Below are positions 26,022 through 35,062 of a stretch of 64,000 nucleotides of DNA, in pieces. The first letter of the stretch is position 1. Every line of letters starts with the position of its first letter. The notes under the pieces were generated by a model. It was not told the origin of the DNA, made no database searches, and saw nothing but the letters and a program-made list of their open reading frames with translations. This DNA is from Streptomyces sp. WMMB303. GTDB taxonomy: Bacteria; Actinomycetota; Actinomycetes; Streptomycetales; Streptomycetaceae. The DNA is taken from contig NZ_JARKIN010000001.1 in the NCBI RefSeq assembly GCF_029351045.1, forward strand, positions 2,982,001-3,046,000, given 5' to 3'. The translations under genes and the position numbers were made by a program.

Positions 26022-27254
26022 ATGCGCATCCGTACACGTACGACTCGCAGGGGAACCGCAGCGCTGACGGCGGCGGTACTCGTGGGACTCGCCGGGGCCC
26101 AGTACGCGGGCGCCGCCGGCACCGGGGACGGTCCGGACGGGCGGCACGGCGGCGACCGGCCGGGCGTCGGCCGCACAGTGCTGCGGCACGACGTGGCGGC
26201 CGTCCGCACGGCGGGCGGCGGCAAGGTCAAGGTGCTGGCCGAGGTGCGGGACGGCCGCACCACGGTGCGGGCCCGCGCGGGTTCCGGCAGGCCCGTACCC
26301 TGGAACGCCCGGTTCCGCGCGGCCAGCACCACCAAGACCTTCACCTCCGTGGTCCTGCTCCAACTCGCCGACGAGGGGAAGCTGTCGCTGGACGACACGG
26401 TGGAGAAGTGGCTGCCCGGCCTGGTCGCGGGGAACGGCAACGACGGCTCCCGGATCACGGTCCGCGACCTGCTGCGGCAGACGAGCGGACTGTACGACTA
26501 CGTCGACGACCCGGAACTGGCCGGGGTGCTGCGGGACTTCGACACCCACCGCCACGACGCGACCCCGGTGGCCTCGTACGTGGCCGTCGCCATGCGCCAC
26601 CGGCCGCTGTTCATCCCGCGTCCCGGCGGCACCCCGCGCTGGTCGTACTCGAACACCAACTACCTGCTGGCCGGGCTGATCGCCGAGAAGGCCGGCGGAC
26701 TCCCCTGGCGGGAACAGGTCGAGCACCGCGTGATCGCCCCGCTGGGCCTCCGCGGCACCCGGGTCTCCGGCGCGAACCCGTTCATGCCCGGCCCGCACGC
26801 CCGGGTCACCCTGCCGATACCGGGCAAGGACGGCAAGCCGCTCGACGTGACCGAGCACAGCCTCCAGAACGGCGCCGACTCCGCCGTCATCAGCACCACC
26901 CGGGACCTCGACACCTTCTTCCGCGCCCTGATGACCGGCAAGCTGCTGCCCCGGGACCGGCTCGCCCAGATGAAGGAGACCGTCGAGCGGACCGACGACC
27001 CCGAGGACCGCGCCGCCTGGCCCGAGGGCGGTTACGGCCTGGGTCTGCGCGACAATCCGCTCTCCTGCGGGGGACACTACCGGCACCACGAGGGCGACGG
27101 CTTCGGCTCCTACACCCGCACCGGGGTCACCGAGGACGGCCGCCGCGCGGTCACCGTCTCGATCACCAGCGACGGCGGCCTGCCCGACCAGGAACGGCTC
27201 AACACCGCCACCCGGAAGCTGGTCGACCACGCCCTGTGCGGTACGGACGGCTGA
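26022..27254 (+). CDS. Secreted serine hydrolase (class C beta-lactamase / D-Ala-D-Ala carboxypeptidase type)
   Basis: A 410-residue protein with a signal peptide (TALTAAVLVGLAGAQYAGAAGTG). The catalytic SxxK is ASTTKTF near residue 107, the YxN motif is WSYSNTNY near 208, and the late HEGDGFGSYTR replaces the KTG-like third motif with HxG-type sequence, as in esterase EstB-like and DD-peptidase relatives. It acts outside the cell on peptidoglycan stems, esters or amides; which one is not determinable. The ATG at 26022 follows a G-rich site. A 12-bp terminator stem follows. Confidence 0.85.
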   Translation: MRIRTRTTRRGTAALTAAVLVGLAGAQYAGAAGTGDGPDGRHGGDRPGVGRTVLRHDVAAVRTAGGGKVKVLAEVRDGRTTVRARAGSGRPVPWNARFRAASTTKTFTSVVLLQLADEGKLSLDDTVEKWLPGLVAGNGNDGSRITVRDLLRQTSGLYDYVDDPELAGVLRDFDTHRHDATPVASYVAVAMRHRPLFIPRPGGTPRWSYSNTNYLLAGLIAEKAGGLPWREQVEHRVIAPLGLRGTRVSGANPFMPGPHARVTLPIPGKDGKPLDVTEHSLQNGADSAVISTTRDLDTFFRALMTGKLLPRDRLAQMKETVERTDDPEDRAAWPEGGYGLGLRDNPLSCGGHYRHHEGDGFGSYTRTGVTEDGRRAVTVSITSDGGLPDQERLNTATRKLVDHALCGTDG

Positions 27255-27273
27255 CCGGCGCAGCGGTCACCCC

Positions 27274-27312
27274 GCGGGGCGGCTGACCCGACCCGCGCAG
27301 CAGCCGCCCCGC
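27274..27312. terminator. 12-bp stem-loop after the serine hydrolase
   Basis: GCGGGGCGGCTG (27274-27285) pairs exactly with CAGCCGCCCCGC (27301-27312), loop 15 bases, between convergent genes. Confidence 0.7.
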
Positions 27313-27394
27313 GCGGTCGCCGACAGCCACCGGACCACTGTCATACGGGGACGACCGTGCGCAGACTCGGCCGTCCCCGCCCGCGCGCGAGCTC

Positions 27395-28477
27395 TCACTC
27401 CGGCGCGGACCGCCGGGCGCGCCACACCAGATAGAGGGCGCTGGCCACCGCCGCCAGACGCAGCAGCACCGGAAAGGCGTCACTGATCGCTCCGCTCAGG
27501 GCCTCGCTGCCCTCGGCGAGCGGTTCGCCCCACCGGCCGTCCGCCCGGCCCCACAGCCACACCCCCGTACCGGCCACCACCAGGCCGGGCATGCCCACAG
27601 CCGCCCACTTGCCCTCGTTACCGCTCAGCTTGGGCGACCACCAGGCCGCCAGCCATCCCAGGGCCAGCGGGATCAGTGAACCGAGCACGGCGCCCGCCAC
27701 CAGCAGCACCACGGCGGCCCACTCGACCACTCCGCCCCGCCCGGCGCCGCCGCCCTTGCCGCGCAGCCGCCGCCCCAGCAGCACGGCCACGCCCAGCCCG
27801 GGTGCGGTCGCCGGAGCCGGCTCGGTGGGCGCAGCCCCCTGCGGGGCCACCGGGGCCCGCCCGGAAGGCGCGGGCGCGCCCGGCGCCTCCGGGGCGTCTC
27901 CCGGCGGGGGTTTGAGGACCTCCGGCAGTTCGATCCCGCCGACGAAGCCGGGTACCGGCTCTCCGGCCGCCACGGCGTTGGTGCCGCCGGGGCCGGTGCC
28001 GAACGGGCTGGGGTCGACCCGCCACCAGTCGGGGTCGGAGTCCTCGGGCCCCAGTTCGTCGAGGCTCGCGAGGTGCGGCGAGGAGGCGCCGAACGCGGCG
28101 GTCGGGGTTCCGCCGCCGGTGCGCTGGGCGGGCAGCGAGGGCGTCGGCGGCTCGGCCCCGGTGGTTCGCGCCCTCCGCGGGCCCGCACCGCTCCCGCCGT
28201 CCGCCGACGCCTCGGACGGCGTCGGCGCCGCGGGCCGGGGGGCCTCACCGCCGTTCGCCGAGGCCACCACATCCTCGGGGCGGCCGAACCGGTCCAGGAT
28301 CTTCCGCACGGCGGCCTTCGTCACCGCGCCGCCCTCCGCGGCCCGCGCCCGGTCGATCTCGCCGCGCAACCCGCCGACGAGCTTGGCCCGTTCGGCAGCA
28401 GTCATCCGCGTACTGTGCGCCAGGTCCCCGACCCGGCTCAGATAGTCGAAGACAAGCTGATCGCTCTCGATCCCCAC
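27395..28477 (-). CDS. Membrane protein with HAAS-like N-terminal helix bundle
   Basis: A 360-residue protein. The start (V)GIESDQLVFDYLSRVGDLAHST...LVGGLRGEIDRARA and VRKILDRFGRPEDV resemble the small helical domain (HAAS-like) found in many actinomycete membrane proteins linked to PadR or sigma systems. About 150 residues of Pro/Gly/Ala linker follow, then four hydrophobic segments near the C-terminus. The GTG at 28477 is chosen because upstream codons (EGLKGLEGLVG) come from a short tandem repeat at 28498-28520. The role is unknown. Confidence 0.65.
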   Translation of the reverse strand: MGIESDQLVFDYLSRVGDLAHSTRMTAAERAKLVGGLRGEIDRARAAEGGAVTKAAVRKILDRFGRPEDVVASANGGEAPRPAAPTPSEASADGGSGAGPRRARTTGAEPPTPSLPAQRTGGGTPTAAFGASSPHLASLDELGPEDSDPDWWRVDPSPFGTGPGGTNAVAAGEPVPGFVGGIELPEVLKPPPGDAPEAPGAPAPSGRAPVAPQGAAPTEPAPATAPGLGVAVLLGRRLRGKGGGAGRGGVVEWAAVVLLVAGAVLGSLIPLALGWLAAWWSPKLSGNEGKWAAVGMPGLVVAGTGVWLWGRADGRWGEPLAEGSEALSGAISDAFPVLLRLAAVASALYLVWRARRSAPE

Positions 28478-28737
28478 CAAGTCCCCGCAGCCCACTAGCC
28501 CTTCAAGCCCCTTCAAGCCCTCCGCACCGACGGTACCGCGCGAACCCGCCCGGAAGGGAGTACCGGCCGGTGCGGTGCCCGCCGTTCGGCGGAACGCCCG
28601 CTCCGGCCCGCGGACCCTGATTCCGGCCACGCCCGCAGCCCGCACCCCCGCCCCGCAGCGGTGCCCACCCGGCGGGGGCGGGATGCCACCGGGCGCTCGG
28701 GGCCGGGGTGCCGCCGCGTGCCGCTACCGTGGGGAGG

Positions 28738-31377
28738 ATGAGCAGTGAGCACAACGGGGGCTCTTCCGCACAGCCGGACGCGCCGCCGGGGGCGTCGGCG
28801 TCCGGGCCCCGCACCCTCGCGGAGGATCTCCGCGCCCGGGACGACAGCGCGCTCGCCGCGCTGCTGCGTGCCCGCCCCGACCTCCTCTCCCCCGTTCCGG
28901 GCGACCTCACCCAGCTCGCCACCCGGGCGGGCACCCGCGCCTCCGTCGTCCGGGCGCTGGAGCACCTCGACCGGTTCACGCTGCAGACGGCCGAAGCGCT
29001 CGCGATCGCCCCCGGCGCTCCCCCACCGCCCGGGACACCACCCCAGGAGGGGGCGGCCACCGCCGAAGCGGCCCTGGCCCGGCTGCTCCCCGGCACGGAG
29101 GCCGCCGCACGACTGCGCCCGGCGCTCGCCGAGCTACGGGCCCGCGCCCTGGTGTGGGGCCCGCAGGAGCGGCCGCGACTCGTCCGCACCGCGCGCGAAC
29201 TGCTCACCTCGCCCTCCCCCACCGGCCTGGGACCCACCCTCGCGGAGGCGGTGGCAGCGGCCGGACCGGCCAAGCCCTCGCCCTCCCGGCTGCAGGACAT
29301 GCTGGCCGCGGCGGGACTGGCGGGCACACACGACCCGGTCAGCGCGCTGGCCGCGCTGGCGGCGCTGTTCGACGACCCCGACCGGATGGCTGAGCTGCTC
29401 GCCGGGGCCCCCGAGGGCGCCGAGGCGGTGCTGCGGAAGCTGGAGTGGGGGCCGCCCTACGGCACGGTCGACCTGGAGGCGCCGCCCTCGGCGGTCCGCT
29501 GGCTGCTGGACCGCGCCCTGCTGGTACCGACCGGCGCCGAGCCGGGCGGCGGCCCCGGCGCGCCCGGCAGTGTCGTCCTGCCCCGGGAGGCCGCCCTTCA
29601 GCTGCGCGGCGGCCGGGCGCACCGGGTGCTGGAGCCGACCGCGCCGCAGGTCGAGGTGGCGCGCGCCTACGAGCCGGGGACCGTGGACGCCACGGCGGCC
29701 GGGCAGGCGATGGCCGCGGTGGCCACCGTCGAGGAACTGCTGGGGCTCTGGGAGGCGGAGCCGCCGCCGGTGCTGCGCGCGGGCGGACTGGGCGTCCGCG
29801 ACCTGAAGCGGACCGCCGCCGCGCTGGACGTGTCCGAACCGGCCGCCGCGGGCTGGATCGAGCTGGCGTACGTGGCCGGGCTGGTGGCCTCGGACGGCGA
29901 GGCCGACGAGGCGTACGCACCGACCCCCGCCTACGACGACTGGCTCCGCGCCGCGCCCGCCGAGCGGTGGGCGGCGCTCGCCGCGGCCTGGTACGCGGCG
30001 ACCCGCACGGCCGGACTGGTGGGCGAGCGGGACCCGCGAGGCCGGAACCTGGCGCCGCTGGGCCCCGGACTGGACCGCGGCCCGGCCCCCGAGGTGCGGC
30101 AGCGGGCCCTCGCCCGGCTCGCCGAGCTGGCGCCCGGGTCGGCCCCGGACCGGGACACGCTGCGCGACCGGCTGCGCTGGGAGCGCCCCCTGCTCGGCAA
30201 CCGGGCGGCGGCCCGCGCGGAACAGCCCGCCGGACAGGCTTCGGGTGCGGCGGCCGGAGCGGGCGAGGGCGACGGCGGACGCCGGTTGCGGTCCCGGCTG
30301 CTGGACTGGACCTTGGACGAGGCGGAGACCCTGGGGGTGACCGGCCGGGGCGCCCTCGCCTCCTACGTACGTCCCCTGCTGGTCGCGGAGCAGGACGGCG
30401 GGGCGACGCACCGGGCGCCCGGAGCCACCGGCGAGGCCGCACGGGCCGTCGCCGCGAAGCTCGCCCCGCACCTCCCCGAACCCCTGACCGAGGTCCTGCT
30501 GCAGGCGGACCTGACCGCCGTGGCGCCCGGGCCGCTGGAGCGCGAGCTGGCGGCGTTCCTGGCCGTGCTGGCGGACGTGGAGTCCAAGGGCGGCGCCACG
30601 GTCTACCGCTTCACGCCCGGTTCGGTGCGCCGCGCCCTGGACACCGGACGCACCGCCGCCGACCTGCACGCCTTCCTCGCCGAGCACTCCAGTACGCCGG
30701 TGCCGCAGCCGCTGACCTACCTGGTCGACGACGTGGCCCGGCGCCACGGACAGGTCCGGGTGGGAGCCGCCTCCTCGTACGTGCGCTGCGACGACGACGC
30801 CCTGCTCACCGAGCTGCTCGCCGACCGCCGCTCGGCGCCGCTGCGGCTGCGCAGGCTCGCCCCCACGGTGCTGGCCTCGCCCGCGCCGCCGGACCAGCTC
30901 CTGGCGAAGCTGCGGGAGGCGGGGTACGCGCCCGCGGCCGAGTCCGCCGAGGGCGATGTGCTGCTGGCGCGCCCGGACGCGCACCGCGCACCACCCCGCA
31001 CCCCGCCCGAACCGGTACCGGAGGGCCCGCCCCCGCCCGACGGGTCCCTGCTGGCGGCCGCCGTCCGCGCCATCCGGGCCGGCGACCACGCCGCCACCCT
31101 GGCCCACAAGCCCAAGGCGCCCACCGCCGCACCGCCCGAGAGCGGTCCGCCGCGCACCGTCATGGCCGAGACCCTCGCCACGATGCAGTCCGCCACCCTC
31201 TCCGGCACCCCGGTGTGGATCGGCTACGTCAACGCCGACGGCGCCGCCTCGCAACGCGTCATCGCCCCGGTGAAGGTCGAGGGCGGCTTCGTCACCGGCT
31301 ACGACCACACCGCGGAGGAGGTCCGCACCTACCCCCTGCACCGCATCACCGGCGTCGCGGAGGTCGCGGAGGGCTGA
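28738..31377 (+). CDS. Helicase-associated (XPB/Ssl2 N-terminal-like) protein
   Basis: An 879-residue protein. It has repeated winged-helix-like segments (TLAEDLRARDDSALAALLRARPDL at the start), an XPB/Ssl2-type N-terminal region near residues 560-700 (SSTPVPQPLTYLVDDVARRHGQVRVGAASSYVRCDDD), and a C-terminal WYL-like strand set (GTPVWIGYVNADGAASQRVIAPVKVEGGFVTGYDHTAEEVRTYPLHRI). This is the usual partner of the actinobacterial XPB helicase, whose gene normally lies next to it. Here they are separated by a three-gene insert. The ATG at 28738 follows GGGGAGG. A role with the helicase in DNA repair is inferred. Confidence 0.82.
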   Translation: MSSEHNGGSSAQPDAPPGASASGPRTLAEDLRARDDSALAALLRARPDLLSPVPGDLTQLATRAGTRASVVRALEHLDRFTLQTAEALAIAPGAPPPPGTPPQEGAATAEAALARLLPGTEAAARLRPALAELRARALVWGPQERPRLVRTARELLTSPSPTGLGPTLAEAVAAAGPAKPSPSRLQDMLAAAGLAGTHDPVSALAALAALFDDPDRMAELLAGAPEGAEAVLRKLEWGPPYGTVDLEAPPSAVRWLLDRALLVPTGAEPGGGPGAPGSVVLPREAALQLRGGRAHRVLEPTAPQVEVARAYEPGTVDATAAGQAMAAVATVEELLGLWEAEPPPVLRAGGLGVRDLKRTAAALDVSEPAAAGWIELAYVAGLVASDGEADEAYAPTPAYDDWLRAAPAERWAALAAAWYAATRTAGLVGERDPRGRNLAPLGPGLDRGPAPEVRQRALARLAELAPGSAPDRDTLRDRLRWERPLLGNRAAARAEQPAGQASGAAAGAGEGDGGRRLRSRLLDWTLDEAETLGVTGRGALASYVRPLLVAEQDGGATHRAPGATGEAARAVAAKLAPHLPEPLTEVLLQADLTAVAPGPLERELAAFLAVLADVESKGGATVYRFTPGSVRRALDTGRTAADLHAFLAEHSSTPVPQPLTYLVDDVARRHGQVRVGAASSYVRCDDDALLTELLADRRSAPLRLRRLAPTVLASPAPPDQLLAKLREAGYAPAAESAEGDVLLARPDAHRAPPRTPPEPVPEGPPPPDGSLLAAAVRAIRAGDHAATLAHKPKAPTAAPPESGPPRTVMAETLATMQSATLSGTPVWIGYVNADGAASQRVIAPVKVEGGFVTGYDHTAEEVRTYPLHRITGVAEVAEG

Positions 31378-31424
31378 CCGCCACTCGGCGGCGGGGCAGG
31401 GGGCGGCACGGGCTTCCCGCGTCC

Positions 31425-31468
31425 GGCGGGTGAGGTGTGCAGCACAGGCGGGTGAGGTGCGCCGCACA
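31425..31468. repeat. Tandem 22-base direct repeat
   Basis: Positions 31425-31446 and 31447-31468 are copies with two differences. Each copy begins GGCGGGTGAGGTG and ends GCACA, and each contains a short palindrome (TGTGCAGCACA in the first, GTGCGCCGCAC in the second). The pair lies in the 308-base gap 31378-31685 between the helicase-associated gene and the three-gene insert. Confidence 0.8.
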
Positions 31469-31494
31469 GTGGGACCGGGCCGTGGCCGGGCTGA

Positions 31495-31579
31495 GGCACA
31501 CTGGACGTTCGGCCCGCAGAGCCGGAACGTCGAAAGGGTGACGCGTGAACGGTGGCCCCTGATCATGCAGGCGATCAAG
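31495..31579 (+). pseudogene. Relic of the XPB promoter and first eleven codons
   Basis: GTG at 31545 starts GTGAACGGT, identical to the XPB start at 35063. After skipping two bases (GG), the frame reads P-L-I-M-Q-A-I-K, against P-L-I-V-Q-S-D-K in XPB; 25 of 33 aligned bases agree. Upstream, 31495-31513 and 35021-35039 share 14 of 19 bases (GGCA.ACTGGA core). The two extra bases bring a stop codon after five codons, so this copy is dead. It is read as the old 5' end of the helicase gene left at the insertion edge. Confidence 0.65.
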
Positions 31580-31672
31580 TGCGGCGCCCACGCTGAACGG
31601 CGCTGATGGACGTACTCCGTCGGGCTGTCCGACGTCTCTCCAGAGTAGGGAACCGCCACGGCGCCTCGCCGA

Positions 31673-31678
31673 TAGGAT
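31673..31678 (+). promoter_or_regulatory. -10 box TAGGAT of the three-gene insert
   Basis: TAGGAT is a consensus Streptomyces -10 hexamer and ends seven bases before the ATG at 31686, so transcription would start at or next to the start codon (leaderless). No vegetative -35 is seen; GGAACC at 31649-31654 sits 18 bases upstream. Confidence 0.6.
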
Positions 31679-31685
31679 CGCCCGT

Positions 31686-32843
31686 ATGACGACGGCTCAC
31701 GCGCAGGAAGAACCTGAGGTGGTGGAAGACGTCTTCGACGGCCTGGCGACAGGAGTCGAGGTCGAGGGAGACGGCGGTGCTGACGGGTCGATCGTCAGGC
31801 CATGGGATCCCGCGTTGATTCGTGTGTCCACCAACCAGTTTTCGCTTCGCAACATCCTGGACATGATCGACGAGGGCTCACTGGAACTGGCCCCCGACTT
31901 CCAGCGCGGCCAGGTGTGGAAAACAGAGCAGAAGTCGCGGCTAGTCGAATCTGTGCTGCTGCAGATCCCGCTGCCCGCGTTCTATTTCGCCGAGGACAGC
32001 CAAGGTAAGTTCCGCGTCGTCGACGGCCTGCAACGACTGTCAACACTGCACGCCTTCGCGCGGAAAAGGGGGGAGGGGTTCAGACTCAAGGGACTGGAGT
32101 ATCTCGACGAGAACGAAAAAACCTTCACAGACCTCCCCCTGCAGTGGCAGCGCCGAATCTACAATACCCAGCTTGTGGTGAACGTCATCGACCCGACGAC
32201 ACCGTCAGATGTCATGTACGACATCTTCAAGCGCATCAATACCGGCGGCACCCCGCTCAATGCGCAAGAGATCCGTCACTGCATGAGCCGGGCACGGAGC
32301 CGCGACACCCTCAAAACCATGACGTCCATGAGTGAGTTCAACACGGCGACGAACGGCATCGGCGGTCATATCCGCATGAACGACCGTGAGATGGCGCTTC
32401 GCTTCGCGGCCTTTTGGCTGCTAGGTATGGATGCATACATGGAACGGCCAGCGATGGACCTTTTTCTGGAGCGGGCCACGGAGTTGCTGGACAACACAAA
32501 GGAGCTGCCCAATTCCCGGATCAACGACCTGTATGAGGCGTTCCGTTCAGCCATGTCCAACGCTCATCTGGTATTCGGAGAGCACACATTTCGCAAATGG
32601 CCGGAAGGTGTGACGGGTCGCAATCCGATCAACAGGGCACTCTTCGAGATCTGGTCGATCGCACTCGCCCCATACACCCCGGAGGATCTGGAACGCCGCC
32701 GGACAGCCATCGTGGCGGCTGCCCGGGACAGAATGACCCACGATATCGAATATCTCGATGCCATCACCGCTTCCACCAGCGACCGACGCCGTGTCGAGTA
32801 CCGTTTCCAGGCAGCGGCTGAGGACGCGAAGGCCGGCGCGTGA
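31686..32843 (+). CDS. DUF262 (ParB/GmrS-like) protein, first gene of the insert
   Basis: A 385-residue protein. After an acidic 35-residue tail come the DUF262 motifs: PDFQRGQVW at 70-78, VVDGLQRLSTL at 111-121 and FKRINTGGTPLNAQEIRH at 181-198. DUF262 belongs to the ParB/sulfiredoxin-like fold that hydrolyses nucleotides in GmrSD-type restriction and in SspE/BrxU-type defence proteins. The DUF1524 HNH nuclease half found in GmrSD is absent; the C-terminal half is helical and unassigned. Codons are less G/C-ending than in the neighbours. Its TGA overlaps the GTG of the next gene. Nucleotide sensing is inferred from the fold. Confidence 0.85.
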   Translation: MTTAHAQEEPEVVEDVFDGLATGVEVEGDGGADGSIVRPWDPALIRVSTNQFSLRNILDMIDEGSLELAPDFQRGQVWKTEQKSRLVESVLLQIPLPAFYFAEDSQGKFRVVDGLQRLSTLHAFARKRGEGFRLKGLEYLDENEKTFTDLPLQWQRRIYNTQLVVNVIDPTTPSDVMYDIFKRINTGGTPLNAQEIRHCMSRARSRDTLKTMTSMSEFNTATNGIGGHIRMNDREMALRFAAFWLLGMDAYMERPAMDLFLERATELLDNTKELPNSRINDLYEAFRSAMSNAHLVFGEHTFRKWPEGVTGRNPINRALFEIWSIALAPYTPEDLERRRTAIVAAARDRMTHDIEYLDAITASTSDRRRVEYRFQAAAEDAKAGA

Positions 32844-33946
32844 TCACATCACTGAGGATCCGCAATTTCAAGTGCTTTTCGGACGCTGAATTCGACCTGC
32901 GTCCGCTAACGGTACTGACCGGTCTCAACGGTTCAGGGAAAAGCACCGTCGTTCAAGCTCTGCTACTGGCTCGTCAGGCGGCCCAGGCAACCAGCAGCAC
33001 GATTCAGCTCAACGGGCCATATGAGCTGGCCCTCGGCGAGGCGCAGGAACTGTTGCACCCGGCAGCAGGGCAGCCCGAATTCGGTGTGCGCATCCGAATT
33101 GCCGGAACGGAAACCGACTGGGATTACCGATTCGGTATCCCCAGTGAGCGCGCCTTGCACCTCACGGTGGAGAGGTCGCCCAAGCAACCTCCCCTCGTCC
33201 TCGGACAGCCAGGAAGCGGCTTCACCTACCTCTGCGCAGAACGTCTCGGCCCCCGCGACCTGCTGTCCGTGTCGGCCGAGCCGCCCGACGAACTCGGAGT
33301 CGGCGTACGCGGGGAACACACTGCACAGGTACTGGCACTCCATCAGGAAAGGCTGACCACACGACGGCTGACCGTTCGCGAACCGTTGCGGCACCAAGAC
33401 TGGGAAGTGCCACTCCTGCGCACCCAGGCGGAGGCATGGGCCTCGCACGTCATCCGCCCCCTTCAGATCACAGCACAGTGGGCACCAGGAATCGCCGCAA
33501 GCACCATCCGCTTCAGGGAGGCCGGGCCATACGGCGAGGTAATCCGCCCGGCCAATACCGGCTTCGGCGTTTCCTACGCCCTGCCCATCATCGTCGCAGG
33601 GCTTATGACAGAGCCCGGCGATGTCCTGATCGTAGAGAACCCTGAGGCACACCTGCATCCCACCGGGCAGTCCCGCATGGGCCGCTTTCTGGCGCAGGTC
33701 GCCGGCAGCGGGGTCCAGGTAGTCATAGAGACCCACAGCGACCACGTTCTCAACGGCGCCAGACTCAGTGTCGCCGAAGGAGGGCCGTTGTCGTCACAAG
33801 AGGCGATCGTGCATTTCTTCGGCCGACAGGAGACCGTTCCCATCGAACTGACCTCGCGGGGCGAACTGGCCACTTGGCCAAACGGCTTCTTCGACCAGAT
33901 CGAGGACGACCTGGGGAGGCTGGCACGTGCCCGTCGCCGAAGGTGA
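32840..33946 (+). CDS. OLD/SMC-like AAA ATPase with DUF3696 tail
   Basis: A 368-residue ATPase. Walker A GLNGSGKST is at 28-36, AERLGPRD at 133-140, an ABC-like signature region GFGVSYALPII at 241-251, Walker B VLIVENPEAHLHP at 262-274, and the switch IETHSDH at 296-302. The C-terminal ELATWPNGFFDQ (342-353) is the DUF3696 mark. There is no TOPRIM or other nuclease domain, so it is probably the energy-using partner of its neighbours. GTG start overlaps the previous stop by four bases (GTGA). ATPases of this group are common in anti-phage operons. Confidence 0.88.
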   Translation: MITSLRIRNFKCFSDAEFDLRPLTVLTGLNGSGKSTVVQALLLARQAAQATSSTIQLNGPYELALGEAQELLHPAAGQPEFGVRIRIAGTETDWDYRFGIPSERALHLTVERSPKQPPLVLGQPGSGFTYLCAERLGPRDLLSVSAEPPDELGVGVRGEHTAQVLALHQERLTTRRLTVREPLRHQDWEVPLLRTQAEAWASHVIRPLQITAQWAPGIAASTIRFREAGPYGEVIRPANTGFGVSYALPIIVAGLMTEPGDVLIVENPEAHLHPTGQSRMGRFLAQVAGSGVQVVIETHSDHVLNGARLSVAEGGPLSSQEAIVHFFGRQETVPIELTSRGELATWPNGFFDQIEDDLGRLARARRRR

Positions 33947-34916
33947 ACCACACCGGACCAGTTCGTACCGGGTGGTCGTCGACGAGACCAGCTTCGACTT
34001 CCGAGAGCTGGGGCCCAACCGGCTTACCGAGTTACTGGATGAGTTCAATGAGGCACTCGCGGACATCCTCCGCGAACGGCCAGTAGCCGTGGCGGAGTGG
34101 TGGCACGAGCACACATGCCTGGACGGCTGCGATCTGTCCGAGTTCCTCTACGTACGGGGAGGCCCGGGTGACACGGTGTCGCCCGACGTCCGGCGCCGAA
34201 CCGCCCTGCTCATGGACCGCTGTCACACATGGGACACAGACGAGATCACGGACGTCCCGGATACGGTGCACCTTGCCGGACAGGTCCGAGAACTCGCCTG
34301 GACTCTGGGCCATGCGCTGCGTCGCACGCTGGACGGCCGCACCACGGCCTGCCTCCTGTTTCGGGGAAATTCCGTCATGAGTGGGTGGCAACGGGTCAGC
34401 CTTCCGACAATTGACACCGAGACAGAGCTGTACTTCCTGCACGCAGCCCGTGAGCTCACCGCCTTTTGGCGCAGCCTGTATGAACGCGAAGATGTGCCAG
34501 AGCACCTCTTCCTCGCCCTGGCGGCGGATGCCTTCCCGGGTCTTGTCCTCGCGGACACCCTGTCGTTCCGGAAGTTCGACGGAACTTACCGGGAGTTGCG
34601 TGGCTGGGTGGCGAAGGTCCTCGCGGTGCTGGACGACCACTTCTCGGACGCGTTGGAGCGGCACTCCGGGCTGCCCAGTCACGTCCAGGCCGAACTGGGC
34701 CGCTTCGGGATCGACCTGTCGCCGGAGAGCCCGAACACCCGGGCCAAAGAAAAGGTGATGCGGCAACGGGACGTGGAGCACGGTGGAGAGACTTATCGCT
34801 GCGAGTGGCACGCAAAGCAGCACCCTGCGCGGAACCGCGTGCACTTCACACTACCTGAGCAGCAGCTGGACGGGCGCATTCTCATCGGAATCTTCGTCGA
34901 CCACTTAGACACATGA
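33927..34916 (+). CDS. Third insert protein, 329 residues, family not recognised
   Basis: The GTG at 33927 follows GGAGG (33915-33919) and overlaps the ATPase gene by 20 bases, so it is coupled to it. The protein is soluble and has no signal peptide. It has an N-terminal part with AEWWHEHTCLDGCDLSEF (56-73), a helical middle (120-250), and a compact C-terminal end: YRCEWHAKQHPARNRVHF at 290-307, then GRILIGIFVDHL. The repeated Glu/Trp/His/Lys residues in that end could be catalytic or nucleic-acid-binding, but no known nuclease signature is complete. Position suggests it is the effector or a specificity subunit. Confidence 0.75.
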   Translation: MPVAEGEPHRTSSYRVVVDETSFDFRELGPNRLTELLDEFNEALADILRERPVAVAEWWHEHTCLDGCDLSEFLYVRGGPGDTVSPDVRRRTALLMDRCHTWDTDEITDVPDTVHLAGQVRELAWTLGHALRRTLDGRTTACLLFRGNSVMSGWQRVSLPTIDTETELYFLHAARELTAFWRSLYEREDVPEHLFLALAADAFPGLVLADTLSFRKFDGTYRELRGWVAKVLAVLDDHFSDALERHSGLPSHVQAELGRFGIDLSPESPNTRAKEKVMRQRDVEHGGETYRCEWHAKQHPARNRVHFTLPEQQLDGRILIGIFVDHLDT

Positions 34917-35062
34917 ACTGAACGAAAGTGCCCAGTTGCGGAGAGTGCCAGAACTCTGAATGCGAGACGGCCGGTGCTCCGGGTGTGTGGCGTACCTCCC
35001 GCCCGTACTGCGGCTCATAAGGCAGACTGGAGGATTGGCGCGCGCGGAAGGGAAGTAGGTAC

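Noticed and set aside
31425..31468. CRISPR-like repeat
   Set aside because: Only two adjacent copies without spacers and no cas genes.
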